A stretch of 64,000 bases of DNA from Lachnospiraceae bacterium. GTDB taxonomy: Bacteria; Bacillota; Clostridia; Lachnospirales; Lachnospiraceae. Positions 9,103-17,896 of this stretch are shown piece after piece. Under the pieces are notes generated by a model. The model saw only the letters and a list, made by a program, of their open reading frames with translations. It did no database searches and was not told where the DNA came from. The first letter of the stretch is position 1, and every line of letters begins with the position of its first letter. The DNA lies in assembly GCA_017561085.1 (NCBI GenBank), contig JAFZDQ010000029.1, forward strand, positions 1 through 64,000. The letters run 5' to 3'. The position numbers were made by a program, and so were the translations under genes.

Positions 9103-10122
9103 TTATTCCTCTGCCTTCCACTCCTTGGCTTTCAACGCATATTCACAGGCAAGTTCATCCGCTCCCAGCTTCTCATAGCAGGCGGAAAGTCCCAAAAGGG
9201 GCAAATCACCACTTGTGCGGATGCTTAAAATACTGCTTGTTTCATAAGCCGCATTATAGTACCACATAGCCGCTTCCTCATACAGCCCCAGGGCAAAATA
9301 GTAATTCCCCAATTCATGGCAAACTTCACTGACTGCACCGGCCGCCACATCCTTCATGGCGTAACGGTAAAACTTATGCACATCGCCTCTGACAGATGCT
9401 GCTTTCACAATAACACAAACCGCTTCCCGGAATTGGTCCTCTGTTAAAGTACCGCTGTCAGCCAGTTCCGTAAAATAAGCTTCTGCCGCAAGGAAATCCG
9501 CATCCTGCCCGGATACGAAAAGTTCCTTGGCATAAATCTGCCTCAGCCGTGCCGATAAGCCCTTTCCGTTTATAATCTGTCTTTGGAACGCCGCCAAATC
9601 CCTGGCGGTATGGCTCTGCTCCGGCAAATGGGTAATGGTAATATCACTGTCAAAAATAACCGGCTCTAAACGGATAGTCTCATGAATGGGTTCCACCCAC
9701 TCAAACTGACGGAGACGCTTAAATAATTTTGGTCTAAGCTCTTTATCAAAATTATAAATGGTTCCGAAGGACAGCTGATTACCGTAATACATCTGCACGA
9801 TTTCAATTTCCGGCAAAAGGACAGCCTTTAACTGCAAAAACTTCTCTCTGTTTTCTTCGTCAATCACTTCATCCGCATCGGCTGTATAAATATATTCACA
9901 GCTTGCTTTGGAGAACGCAAAGTTCCTTGCCGCGGAAAAATCGTTAATCCATGTAAAATCATAGATTTTGTCCGTATAGCGGGCTGCAATTTCCTTAGTT
10001 GCATCCGTGGAACCGGTGTCCACGATAATCATTTCGTCAACCAGTCCGCGGACACTGTCTAAGCATCTGGCAAGTACTCTTTCTTCATTTTTTACAATCA
10101 TACAAAGACTGATGGTAACCAT
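9103..10122 (-). CDS. Family 2 glycosyltransferase with helical repeat C-terminus
   Basis: The GT-A domain starts at once (ISLCMIVKNEE), with the nucleotide-sugar region IVDTGSTD at residues 33-40 and the metal-binding segment TADADE near 80-85. Residues 1-190 resemble SunS-like GT2 enzymes. Residues 200-339 are helical and TPR-like (ELGNYYFALGLYEEAAMWY). No signal peptide or membrane segment is seen, so it is cytoplasmic. The acceptor is unknown. It lies 95 bases upstream of hisC and may be transcribed separately. Confidence 0.88.
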   Translation of the reverse strand: MVTISLCMIVKNEERVLARCLDSVRGLVDEMIIVDTGSTDATKEIAARYTDKIYDFTWINDFSAARNFAFSKASCEYIYTADADEVIDEENREKFLQLKAVLLPEIEIVQMYYGNQLSFGTIYNFDKELRPKLFKRLRQFEWVEPIHETIRLEPVIFDSDITITHLPEQSHTARDLAAFQRQIINGKGLSARLRQIYAKELFVSGQDADFLAAEAYFTELADSGTLTEDQFREAVCVIVKAASVRGDVHKFYRYAMKDVAAGAVSEVCHELGNYYFALGLYEEAAMWYYNAAYETSSILSIRTSGDLPLLGLSACYEKLGADELACEYALKAKEWKAEE

Positions 10123-10253
10123 TTCTTTCTCCTATGTATCCCTATAATTGACAACCTTCTGTTCCTTTTGTATCATAAAAATCGTATACAAACAGTATTC
10201 GATACGTACCATAATATTTTATCATATATTTTTCCATAAGAATAGGAGTATTT

Positions 10254-12014
10254 ATGTTCGCGAAAATATCACCCCGTTTATGTTTTCAAACCATTGCTGC
10301 CTTTTTCAGCACATGGGCCCTCTCCAAAGCCGGAAGACTGGAAGTGGGCAATATTTTAACCCTTCTTCTTTTCGTACTTCTCTTCTGCTTTTACAGGCAG
10401 GCAGAAATACGTTTGGAAAAGGAGACCGCCCTTCGTTCTAAGTTTTCGCAGATTACCGTTTTTGCTTTGTCTGCACTTTTTACCTTTTTTTATATGGTAG
10501 TGGATTATGAAAATTATGTACAAACGCTGACCAACGCTTTGTTCCGTCTGGTTGTTTTATCAGCGGCAGCACTGGGCTTTGTGTTTTTATTTTACCATGT
10601 TCTTTTGTTCTTTTACTCCTATACCCTCCAAAATATCCGCATCACGGAGGATGAGCCAAAGTACGGCAAGCGTCTTGCGTTTATTGCGTTTATCGTTTGT
10701 TTTGTTTGTTGGATTCCTTATTTCCTGTATTTATTCCCGGGAGTTATGACGCCAGACAGCGTCAATCAGTTCAAGCAGGCCATCGGAATCAGCCCTTACA
10801 GCAATCACCACCCGCTGGTACACACCCTGCTAATCAAGCTGTTTTATCAGATTGGATTACTCTTTACGGACAATACCACCGTCGCATTTTCCTTCTATAC
10901 AGTCTTTCAAATGCTGGTACTTGCGCTTAGTGTTGCATTTTTGATTCAGACCCTGACTCTTTACAAGGTCAAAACATGGATTTGCTATGGCGTCATCCTG
11001 CTTTATGCGCTGCTTCCTTACCATGCGGTATACGCCGTTACCATCTGGAAGGATATTCTGTTTGCCGCTGCCGTTTTAGTTTTTGGTTGTTGCCTGCTGC
11101 GCCTGATGAAGCAAACAGATAAAGTTACCGTGTTTCTCCTGATTCTCTCAGGAATTACGGTCTGCCTGTTCCGCTCTAACGGTTGGTACGGATTCGTGGT
11201 TTGCTTCCCGTTTTTGCTTTTTTATTTCAGGAAAAAGGCTAAGCAGCTTTATCTGCCTTTGTTCAGTATTTTAGCGGCCGCAATCATCGTCAAATATCCG
11301 GTTATGAATGCCGCCGGAGTTATTCAGCCTGATTTCGTGGAATCCCTTTGTATCCCCACACAGCAAATCGCCTGTGTTATTGCCAACGACAGAGCCCTTA
11401 CCGAAGAACAGCTTCAGCTAATCGGTTCCGTTATTGAAATGGAGCATGTCAAAGCACTGTATGAACCAACCTTTGCAGACAATATGAAGGAGCTGGTGCG
11501 TGCCGGAAATCAGGATTATCTGGTTGAACACAAAAAAGATTTCTTCAAACTCTGGTTTCAGCTAGGGCTTACCTATCCGGGGGATTACTTTAGGGCCTAC
11601 ATTAACCAGACCTATGGTTATTATTATCCTGATTGCTTTTATCCGGTATCGGATGCAGAAGGCATCTGGGATTCCGGTGTTGACATCGGCATTGTGCACA
11701 TGCCTCTGATTAGAGGCTCCATTGCCGTCAAACTCAAAGAAATCAGTATCAAGCTGGGAAATATGCTTCCTTTATACGGTATTTTATGGAGTATGGGCAC
11801 CATCTTCTGGATTTACCTGTTCTGTATCGGCAATACCGTCCTGCGTAAGGAATACCAAAAGCTGATTTGCTACCTTCCCACTTTATGCGTGTACGGAACG
11901 GTTTTAATTGCCACGCCGGTAGCTTCGGAATTTAGGTACGTTTATTTCCTGGTGTTGGGACTTCCCTTTTATTTGATTACCACGCTGCTTCCCGCAAAAA
12001 AGCAAGGCGAGTAA
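10254..12014 (+). CDS. Polytopic membrane protein, DUF6020-like
   Basis: 586 residues with about a dozen hydrophobic segments and a large loop between residues 365 and 480. The pattern (LYLFPGVMTPDSVNQF, then NHHPLVHTLLIKLF) recalls DUF6020 proteins and lipid-linked-sugar glycosyltransferases of GT-C shape. It may act in cell-envelope glycan assembly, but no substrate can be assigned. AGGAG lies 7 bases before ATG. It is divergent from the GT2 gene, which may hint at a shared surface-glycan role (inference). Confidence 0.8.
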   Translation: MFAKISPRLCFQTIAAFFSTWALSKAGRLEVGNILTLLLFVLLFCFYRQAEIRLEKETALRSKFSQITVFALSALFTFFYMVVDYENYVQTLTNALFRLVVLSAAALGFVFLFYHVLLFFYSYTLQNIRITEDEPKYGKRLAFIAFIVCFVCWIPYFLYLFPGVMTPDSVNQFKQAIGISPYSNHHPLVHTLLIKLFYQIGLLFTDNTTVAFSFYTVFQMLVLALSVAFLIQTLTLYKVKTWICYGVILLYALLPYHAVYAVTIWKDILFAAAVLVFGCCLLRLMKQTDKVTVFLLILSGITVCLFRSNGWYGFVVCFPFLLFYFRKKAKQLYLPLFSILAAAIIVKYPVMNAAGVIQPDFVESLCIPTQQIACVIANDRALTEEQLQLIGSVIEMEHVKALYEPTFADNMKELVRAGNQDYLVEHKKDFFKLWFQLGLTYPGDYFRAYINQTYGYYYPDCFYPVSDAEGIWDSGVDIGIVHMPLIRGSIAVKLKEISIKLGNMLPLYGILWSMGTIFWIYLFCIGNTVLRKEYQKLICYLPTLCVYGTVLIATPVASEFRYVYFLVLGLPFYLITTLLPAKKQGE

Positions 12015-12039
12015 CCATTTCCTATGAAAAAGATTGCGC

Positions 12040-12104
12040 ATCCGCGCAATCTCCGCGCGCGAGCGGGTCGAGGTACGACATTTACCGCTCCGCGAGCTGC
12101 GCAT
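12040..12104 (+). repeat. GC-rich intergenic repeat, copy 1
   Basis: The block ends with CGCGAGCTGCGCAT at 12091-12104, identical to sites at 28396 and 40586. The preceding GC-rich stretch is partly shared with the 28.3 kb copy, and an AT-rich hairpin follows. It starts with its own small stem, GATTGCGC paired with GCGCAATC, just after the DUF6020-like gene. Confidence 0.55.
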
Positions 12105-12144
12105 CTTTTCTTTTTTTCTTCAGAGGATTTTCCTATGAAGTAAA

Positions 12145-12182
12145 AAAAGCAGAAATGTTTCAACCGAAACGTTTCTGCTTTT
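12145..12182. terminator. Bidirectional terminator between convergent genes
   Basis: AAAAGCAGAAATGTTTC pairs with GAAACGTTTCTGCTTTT (one G-T wobble), with A/T tracts on both sides. It serves the DUF6020-like gene and the glnQ-like ABC operon. Confidence 0.85.
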
Positions 12183-12260
12183 ATTTTTCTTACTATACGT
12201 TTTACTCTTGGCTTCAAGTCTTTACTGCCGGTTGCAACACCATGCCACCGGGAGCAAATT

Positions 12261-12983
12261 TTACAGTACCTTGGAAAGGAATTCCTGTAATCTGGGAGAC
12301 TGTGGATTGTTAAAGAATTCATTCGGTGTATTTTCTTCCATAATGATTCCTTCGTCCATAAATACAACTTTGGTTCCCACTTCTCTGGCAAAGCCCATTT
12401 CATGGGTTACCACCACCATGGTCATACCGGAATCTGCAAGGTCCTTCATTACTTCAAGAACCTCTCCTACCATTTCCGGGTCCAATGCTGAAGTAGGCTC
12501 ATCAAAAAGCATTACCTTCGGGTTCATGGCAAGGGAACGCACAATGGCAATTCTCTGCTTCTGTCCGCCGGAAAGCTGGCTGGGATAAGCATCTGCCTTT
12601 TCCTTAAGACCGACTCTGTCAAGGAGCTTAAGCGCATTTTCGCTTGCTTCTTCCTTGGACATCAATTTCAATTTCACGGGTGCCAGGGTAATGTTATCCA
12701 TAATGGTATAGTTATTAAACAGATTAAAGTTCTGGAATACCATTCCCATATGCTGTCTGACCTTATCAATATTAATCTTGGGGTCCGTAATATTCTGACC
12801 GTCAAACCAAATTTCTCCGCCGGTGGGCATCTCCAAAAGATTTAAACAACGCAGGAAAGTACTCTTACCGGAACCGGAAGGTCCTACCACTACAATCTTC
12901 TCTCCCTGCTTAATGTGATAATTCACACCTCTAAGCACGTGATTATCTTCAAATTTTTTATGTAAGTCCTTAACGATTATCAC
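12261..12983 (-). CDS. Polar amino-acid ABC transporter ATP-binding protein
   Basis: GlnQ/ArtP-type ATPase of 240 residues. Walker A is GPSGSGKST (residues 34-42), the signature is LSGGQKQR, and Walker B is VMLFDEPTS, with the H-loop in VVVTHEMGF. It powers import of a polar amino acid together with the permease and binding protein upstream. The start overlaps the permease end by 14 bases, a sign of translational coupling. Confidence 0.96.
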   Translation of the reverse strand: MIIVKDLHKKFEDNHVLRGVNYHIKQGEKIVVVGPSGSGKSTFLRCLNLLEMPTGGEIWFDGQNITDPKINIDKVRQHMGMVFQNFNLFNNYTIMDNITLAPVKLKLMSKEEASENALKLLDRVGLKEKADAYPSQLSGGQKQRIAIVRSLAMNPKVMLFDEPTSALDPEMVGEVLEVMKDLADSGMTMVVVTHEMGFAREVGTKVVFMDEGIIMEENTPNEFFNNPQSPRLQEFLSKVL

Positions 12984-13671
12984 TCTTACGAAGTCTCCTT
13001 TCCAATTTTTCCAAAAGAACGGTTAATATCTTAATAATGGTAAAATAAATCACTGCCGCACCTATCAGGGGCATAAATGCCTCATAGGTTCTTGACGTAA
13101 TCTGGTTGGCTGCTCTGGTAAGGTCCGTTAAACTTACATAACCAACAATCGCTGTTTCCTTAAGGAGCACGATGAATTCATTTCCGATAGGAGGAAGTAC
13201 ATTCTTAATCGCCTGGGGAATTACGATATATCCCATAGTCTGCGCTTTGGAAAGCCCGAGGCTTCGTCCCGCCTCTGTCTGTCCCTTATCTACCGCCAAA
13301 ATACCGGCACGCACAATCTCTGCCACATAAGCACCACTGTTAATACCAAAGGAAAGTACCGCTACCAGGGTTCCGTTGGTACAACTCTTCATGATAATAA
13401 ACCACATAATAAGGAGCTGAAGTACGGAGGGCGTACCTCTGATGATATCAATATAAATTCCTGCCAAATGTGCCCAAATGGTTTTCTTTCCGTTTCTGGT
13501 AACAGAAAGCTTCATAAGTGCCACTACGGTACCGATGGCCAAACCTAAGATTGCCGCAAAAAAAGCGATTTCCAAGGTCACGCCGAGACCTTCTATATAA
13601 AGTTTCCATCTGTCACCGTCAATAAATGCCATTTGAAACATTTTTCCGATTTTCTCTAACCAAGCCTGCAT
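12970..13671 (-). CDS. Polar amino-acid ABC transporter permease
   Basis: His/Glu/Gln/Arg-type permease of 233 residues with about five membrane segments. The EAA loop with [20 protein letters not shown] is where the ATPase docks. It lies between the binding-protein gene and the ATPase. A hairpin precedes it and may lower its expression relative to the binding protein. Confidence 0.95.
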   Translation of the reverse strand: MQAWLEKIGKMFQMAFIDGDRWKLYIEGLGVTLEIAFFAAILGLAIGTVVALMKLSVTRNGKKTIWAHLAGIYIDIIRGTPSVLQLLIMWFIIMKSCTNGTLVAVLSFGINSGAYVAEIVRAGILAVDKGQTEAGRSLGLSKAQTMGYIVIPQAIKNVLPPIGNEFIVLLKETAIVGYVSLTDLTRAANQITSRTYEAFMPLIGAAVIYFTIIKILTVLLEKLERRLRKSDNR

Positions 13672-13718
13672 AAAAATATTATATCCTTTCCGCTCGCTGC
13701 GTATGAAATGCGCATGAA

Positions 13719-13745
13719 AAAGGATAGCATATCATGCTATCCTTT
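13719..13745 (-). terminator. Attenuating hairpin between binding protein and permease
   Basis: AAAGGATAGCAT and ATGCTATCCTTT form a perfect 12-bp stem with a three-base loop, then T-rich sequence on the minus strand. It probably lets more transcript end after the binding-protein gene, a common arrangement in ABC operons. Confidence 0.7.
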
Positions 13746-13779
13746 AATTTTCATTACTTATTCTATTGTACCCTATTTT

Positions 13780-14568
13780 TTATTCGGCTTCAATATAAGT
13801 TTTTACTAATTCGTCAAAAGTTCCGTCTGCTTTGATTGCATCGATTGCTTCATTGATCTTGGTAGCTAATTCTGCATCACCCTTAGGAAGTGCAATTGCA
13901 TAGTTTTCGATTTCAAAATCAAACTGTACACCGTCAATGGCAACTACCTGTCCTTCAAACTTGCTTTCGAATACAAGTGCAGGATTCTTGTCGATGATTA
14001 CGCAGTCAACCTTACCGTTGATTAAGTCATTTACTGCATCTACAGCTTTGTTGTAAGGAGCAACTGTAGTACCTGCGATATCTGTTGCAATGAAGTCACC
14101 TGTTGTACCAAGCTGTACGCCGATGGTCTTTCCTTCTAAATCTGCTGCTGTAGCAATTGCGGAATCAGCGGGAAGGATTACATACTGAACTGCTTCATAA
14201 TAAGAATTACTGAAGTCAACAGTCTGCTTTCTTTCTTCGGTAACTGTCATACCTGCTGCCGCAATGTCAATCTTGCTGCCGATGGAAGTAACAAGGGAAG
14301 CGAATTCCATGTTTTCAATCTTTACTTCTACACCAAGTTTTTCGCCGATTGCTTTTACGAGAGCCATATCAAAACCGTCGGGCTGTCCGTCATCGCCTAC
14401 ATATTCAAAAGGCGGGAATTCAGCGTTGGTACCTACGGTTAATACGCCGTCTGCAAGTGCTGCACTTGCACCGGTTTCCGTAACATCACCGGCTGTTTCT
14501 TTTGCTCCGCAAGCGCAAAGCATGGTCATCATTACAATTGTTAATGAAAGTGCCAATAATTTTTTCAT
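13780..14568 (-). CDS. Amino-acid-binding lipoprotein of ABC transporter
   Basis: Family 3 solute-binding protein. The signal peptide ends in the lipobox LCAC, with C20 as the lipidated cysteine. Mature domain motifs include GTNAEFPPFEY, FDMALVKAIGEKLG and AAAGMTVTEERKQTVDFS, typical of polar amino-acid binders. 262 residues. It is anchored outside the membrane and delivers substrate to the permease. AGGAGG precedes ATG. The exact ligand (glutamine, cystine, arginine or other) is not certain. Confidence 0.95.
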   Translation of the reverse strand: MKKLLALSLTIVMMTMLCACGAKETAGDVTETGASAALADGVLTVGTNAEFPPFEYVGDDGQPDGFDMALVKAIGEKLGVEVKIENMEFASLVTSIGSKIDIAAAGMTVTEERKQTVDFSNSYYEAVQYVILPADSAIATAADLEGKTIGVQLGTTGDFIATDIAGTTVAPYNKAVDAVNDLINGKVDCVIIDKNPALVFESKFEGQVVAIDGVQFDFEIENYAIALPKGDAELATKINEAIDAIKADGTFDELVKTYIEAE

Positions 14569-14616
14569 AACTTTTCCTCCTTGATTTTCGGAATATCTGT
14601 CTTAAAAACTTCTTGA

Positions 14617-14648
14617 TTTCAAGTATGAAATCATTTTCATGCCTGAAA
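14617..14648 (-). promoter_or_regulatory. Twin palindromes, candidate operator of ABC operon
   Basis: Two 14-bp palindromes of the form TTTCA-N4-TGAAA, at 14617-14630 and 14635-14648, start 18 bases apart just downstream of the promoter -10 box. The repeated dyad suggests a dimeric repressor site. The regulator is unknown. Confidence 0.5.
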
Positions 14649-14656
14649 TCATTCGT

Positions 14657-14685
14657 AGTCTATCACTTTCCCCTTATAAAATCAA
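14657..14685 (-). promoter_or_regulatory. Promoter of amino-acid ABC operon
   Basis: TTGATT at 14685-14680 and TAGACT at 14662-14657 with a 17-base spacer. The predicted start falls next to the twin palindromes. Confidence 0.6.
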
Positions 14686-14739
14686 GCATTTTCGAAAAAA
14701 CAGGGCAAATTGGGCATCCGGAAAATATCGGAAGTTTTT

Positions 14740-16554
14740 TTACAGGACTACCTGCATCTCTTTCCTGATTTTCACCGTACGCTTTTGTTTTCCGGCTAAA
14801 ATGATAAGTTCCTCCTCTTCCTTTCGCCAAAGATGGAAGCCCATACTTCTTAAACAGTACCTGTTGGTAACTGCCTTTTCCATCATGCGCCCGGGTATCG
14901 TTAAGAGATAACCTTCCTCTCTCCGTTTCAGGATACAAAGCCCCAAAAACTGCATAGTCCCCTTTCCGTCATCATTCAATATCATTATTCCGAAACGCCA
15001 GCACCAACACAGGAAAAGCAAACAGAAAAATCCAAGTACGGTTGAAGCAGTTATGGTTACCACCTTAACCACCGGTTTGGCAAAAAAATGCGCTCCCGCC
15101 TGTTTTTTCATAGTTACCGGTTCTGTTTTTACCGGCTCCGGAGCGCTTTGCTTCATCTCCGTTTTCTTTTCCACTGTCTCTTGTTTCATTACCGGTCTCG
15201 GAGTCGGCGTCTGTCTGTCCGAAGCCTCTCCGTATAAAGGAGCCACCTTCATAATCGGCAGACTTGTTTTTGCCGCCGTTTGCGGTTTGGCCGACGGCCC
15301 GGAATCTTCAGAAAGAATAACCGCCTTAGGTGTTTCCTTTTCATTCGGATCTGCTGTTTCCTTCGGTGCCTTCGTTTCTACCGGCACGGGAATTGGCGTA
15401 ACAAGCGGCTCTTCCGTAATTCCGGGGGCAGGGGTACTTTTTCCTGTTCCGTCATCTTCTGCCGGTGCCTTGGTGGGCTTTGCCGTAGGTGCCGCAGTGG
15501 GTTTTTCTTTCTTCAAAATGGCACTGATTTCCAGTTTGGTTTTCAGATTGTTTTTCCTGATATCTTCGTTTTCTGCCAAAAGCTCTACAAAATAGGTGCC
15601 GTTAGTTGTCACCTTGAGGCTTTCTCCCGTACCGATTTGATTGCCGGATCCGTCATACCAGACAAACGGCGGCTGACTTGTAAAGATTTCCCCTTCACTT
15701 CTGTCCGCGAACTTTGCATACATGGTTACGGATTCTTTGTCTGCGGCTAAACAGGCACTAATCTCCACTGTGGCCACCGGAATCTCTTCGCTCCGTCCGC
15801 AGCTTCTTTCATATTTTTCAATATAATCAGAGGATTTCGTACAACTTAGCGCGTAGCTGTCTATGGTCTCTTCCGTTTTGGGACAATCAAACTGATAACC
15901 CACAATAGTACTGCTTGTCATGGTACAGGTAAGCTTGTATTTATCAATTTTTCCTTCCCTTTTACAAACCAGTTCCTTGTGAACATGGGACGAATTGGTT
16001 CCGTGCACTACTATACCGCAGGCCATATAATAATCTTTAAAATCATATCCTTCGTAATCATCATAATAGGTATCTTCATATCGTAAAATATAACATCCCG
16101 CCTCACTGCTTTTCTTTTCTTCATAGCAGGTAGATTTATGGGTATGGTAAACTGCCGTGTAACAGACGCCCGCCATCCCCTCATGTCCGTCATGGGCATG
16201 GAAAACCGGGGTCTGATAACAGGGACCTCCACTTATATCATCACCCGTATGGACATGATAAACAGGAATCTGATAACAGGCACCGCCGCCCGTCTCGTCT
16301 CCTTCGTGAACATGATATACAGGCAGGTTGTAACATAATCCGCCATCCGTTTCATTTCCCTTATGTTCATGATAAACAGACACCTCCTTCGTAAACAGAG
16401 TATCTGCGCTTTCCTGCGCAAAAACCTGAAGTGCAGGGCTTAACAGTAGGGCCGCCAGTCCCCAGACAGCTGCCTTTAACATTTGTTTTTTTCTCTTTTC
16501 TTTTTTACCAAAAACACGCAGTTTCTTTCTTTTATTTATTACTGATTTCTTCAT
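14740..16554 (-). CDS. Membrane-anchored His/Cys-repeat surface protein, function unknown
   Basis: 604 residues from the start at 16554 (MKKSVINK), which has GGAACT upstream; the ATG at 16620 lies inside a leader hairpin region. Order: a basic N-terminus, a signal or membrane segment (about 27-45), and five tandem units of about 20 residues built on VYHVH-x-GD-x-x-x-GG-x-CY. Next come Cys repeats of the form I-x-x-Y-x-L-x-C, an Ig-like stretch, a Pro/Thr/Lys-rich stalk, a membrane segment near residue 505, and a basic cytoplasmic end. The regular His-x-His and Cys spacing suggests metal binding or disulfide links outside the cell (inference). I do not recognise a named family. Confidence 0.75.
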   Translation of the reverse strand: MKKSVINKRKKLRVFGKKEKRKKQMLKAAVWGLAALLLSPALQVFAQESADTLFTKEVSVYHEHKGNETDGGLCYNLPVYHVHEGDETGGGACYQIPVYHVHTGDDISGGPCYQTPVFHAHDGHEGMAGVCYTAVYHTHKSTCYEEKKSSEAGCYILRYEDTYYDDYEGYDFKDYYMACGIVVHGTNSSHVHKELVCKREGKIDKYKLTCTMTSSTIVGYQFDCPKTEETIDSYALSCTKSSDYIEKYERSCGRSEEIPVATVEISACLAADKESVTMYAKFADRSEGEIFTSQPPFVWYDGSGNQIGTGESLKVTTNGTYFVELLAENEDIRKNNLKTKLEISAILKKEKPTAAPTAKPTKAPAEDDGTGKSTPAPGITEEPLVTPIPVPVETKAPKETADPNEKETPKAVILSEDSGPSAKPQTAAKTSLPIMKVAPLYGEASDRQTPTPRPVMKQETVEKKTEMKQSAPEPVKTEPVTMKKQAGAHFFAKPVVKVVTITASTVLGFFCLLFLCWCWRFGIMILNDDGKGTMQFLGLCILKRREEGYLLTIPGRMMEKAVTNRYCLRSMGFHLWRKEEEELIILAGKQKRTVKIRKEMQVVL

Positions 16555-16582
16555 ATTTGTTAGTTCCTTTCCGTAAAATGCG

Positions 16583-16617
16583 CACAAAAAAATGCCTATG
16601 GTATCCCACAGACATTT
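16583..16617 (-). terminator. Terminator-like hairpin in leader of the His/Cys-repeat gene
   Basis: AAATGCCTATGG pairs with CCACAGACATTT (10 of 12 pairs, loop TATC) and is followed on the minus strand by seven T residues. It lies between the gene's own promoter and its start, with no minus-strand gene directly upstream, so it looks like an attenuator rather than an end-of-operon terminator. Confidence 0.6.
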
Positions 16618-16661
16618 CAAATTTCTATTTCAGTTTTCATTTCAAAGCGGTAAGTGTTATG

Positions 16662-16690
16662 AGTATAGCACAGGCTTTTTTCCGTGTCAA
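16662..16690 (-). promoter_or_regulatory. Promoter of the His/Cys-repeat gene
   Basis: TTGACA at 16690-16685 and TATACT at 16667-16662 with 17 bases between. It predicts a leader of about 100 bases that contains the terminator-like hairpin. Confidence 0.75.
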
Positions 16691-16736
16691 TCGGTTTCTT
16701 TTTCCCCTTTCGGAAGAATCCTGCGATAAAAAAAGA

Positions 16737-16765
16737 TTGTCATCCCATGAAAGAATCTCTATAAT
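16737..16765 (+). promoter_or_regulatory. Promoter of the 16.8 kb lipoprotein gene
   Basis: TTGTCA at 16737-16742 and TATAAT at 16760-16765 are separated by 17 bases. The -10 box lies within the first unit of a 25-bp tandem repeat. Confidence 0.7.
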
Positions 16766-16807
16766 ATTCTACAGAAAGAATCTCTATCATATTCTACAGA
16801 AAGAATA
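16751..16807. repeat. 25-bp tandem repeat over promoter
   Basis: Two copies of a 25-bp unit (16751-16775 and 16776-16800, one mismatch) plus a partial third. Each starts AAGAATCTCTAT and contains an AGAAT/ATTCT dyad. The second copy turns the TATAAT box into TATCAT. Confidence 0.85.
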
Positions 16808-16817
16808 GAAAACCATT

Positions 16818-17846
16818 ATGAAACGAAAATTATTTCATACGGCTGCTTTGCTTCTTTCCGGTGCACTTTTACTGACCGGCTGTGGAAAGCAAACACCGCC
16901 TGCCAACTATATACCTGAGGAAACAAACTATATTTCCTCATCTCAACTTACCGGAATTACTTCCGCTGACCTTACCATCCTTCCGGACAATCCCAACGGT
17001 TCCCTGAAGGTACCTACTTACATTACCAAGGTCCATGACACCTACTTTATCGTAGACTGTTATAATAATCAGGTCATCTATAACGACAACCTGACTGATC
17101 CTATTTATACCTGGCGCATTATGACAAACGACGTAACCATGCCCCATACCCTGGCCAGCGACGGCAGCGTTTACCTGATTGATGATACCGAAAATAACCG
17201 CATCCTGGTAATGGAAGAAGGGGTCAATGAAAACGGATTCCAGTGTTTTGTGCCAACCCAGGAATTTACGGATATCGGCGTGCGGCCTCATTATATTGTT
17301 TACCACGAGCCTACCGATACCTTTTATGCCTGGAGTTCCCAGAGTGGGGAAATGTATCTCTTTCGGAGAAACAAGGAAGACAACCGGGTTTATCTGACGC
17401 AAAAGCTGTATATGCCCCCTGTTGCCAATTCCTATGTGCGCTCCTTTACCATCATCGATGACCGGATCTTTTTCGTATCCGGAAATGCTTCCATCATAGA
17501 AGCCGAACTGGATACCTTCCGGGTGCGGCAGGTTTACCCGATACCGGATGAACTCTACGGCATGGTACAGATTACCAAAATTGATGACTACTTTTACATC
17601 ACAAACTCCACGGACGCTAACGGAAACCAGGACTATGCAACCATCATCCGCACAAAGGATTTGGAAGATTTGTACACCGGAGAATATGAGGATGTTTATC
17701 ATCACTTCATCGGCGGCGGTACCCCCTACTATATTTCAAATATCGGGGATAAATGGTATCTTACCGAGCACCGCATTCCGGGACACGGTATTTTTGAATT
17801 CAAGGTAACGGACAATGAAATCACGGATGTAAAAACCATTTATTAA
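16818..17846 (+). CDS. Predicted lipoprotein with beta-propeller-like body, function unknown
   Basis: The signal peptide ends in the lipobox LTGC with C22. The remaining 320 residues are beta-rich, with recurring segments such as YFIVDCYNNQVIY, YLIDDTENNRILV and FYAWSSQSGEMYLF that suggest NHL- or WD-like propeller blades. It is anchored outside the membrane. The ribosome site is weak, yet the signal peptide fixes the start. It is divergent from the His/Cys-repeat surface gene and may be co-regulated with it. No enzymatic motif is seen. Confidence 0.8.
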   Translation: MKRKLFHTAALLLSGALLLTGCGKQTPPANYIPEETNYISSSQLTGITSADLTILPDNPNGSLKVPTYITKVHDTYFIVDCYNNQVIYNDNLTDPIYTWRIMTNDVTMPHTLASDGSVYLIDDTENNRILVMEEGVNENGFQCFVPTQEFTDIGVRPHYIVYHEPTDTFYAWSSQSGEMYLFRRNKEDNRVYLTQKLYMPPVANSYVRSFTIIDDRIFFVSGNASIIEAELDTFRVRQVYPIPDELYGMVQITKIDDYFYITNSTDANGNQDYATIIRTKDLEDLYTGEYEDVYHHFIGGGTPYYISNIGDKWYLTEHRIPGHGIFEFKVTDNEITDVKTIY

Positions 17847-17864
17847 TTTCATATGAATACAAAA

Positions 17865-17890
17865 GGCATCCGCAAACATCTGCGGATGCC
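17865..17890. terminator. Bidirectional terminator
   Basis: GGCATCCGCA and TGCGGATGCC form a perfect 10-bp stem with a six-base loop between the convergent lipoprotein and TetM-like genes. The minus strand continues into TTTTG. Confidence 0.8.
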
Positions 17891-17896
17891 TCATAT

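Noticed and set aside
16938..17705. 255-codon minus-strand ORF inside the lipoprotein gene
   Set aside because: Antisense to a gene with a good promoter and signal peptide; no ribosome site of its own.
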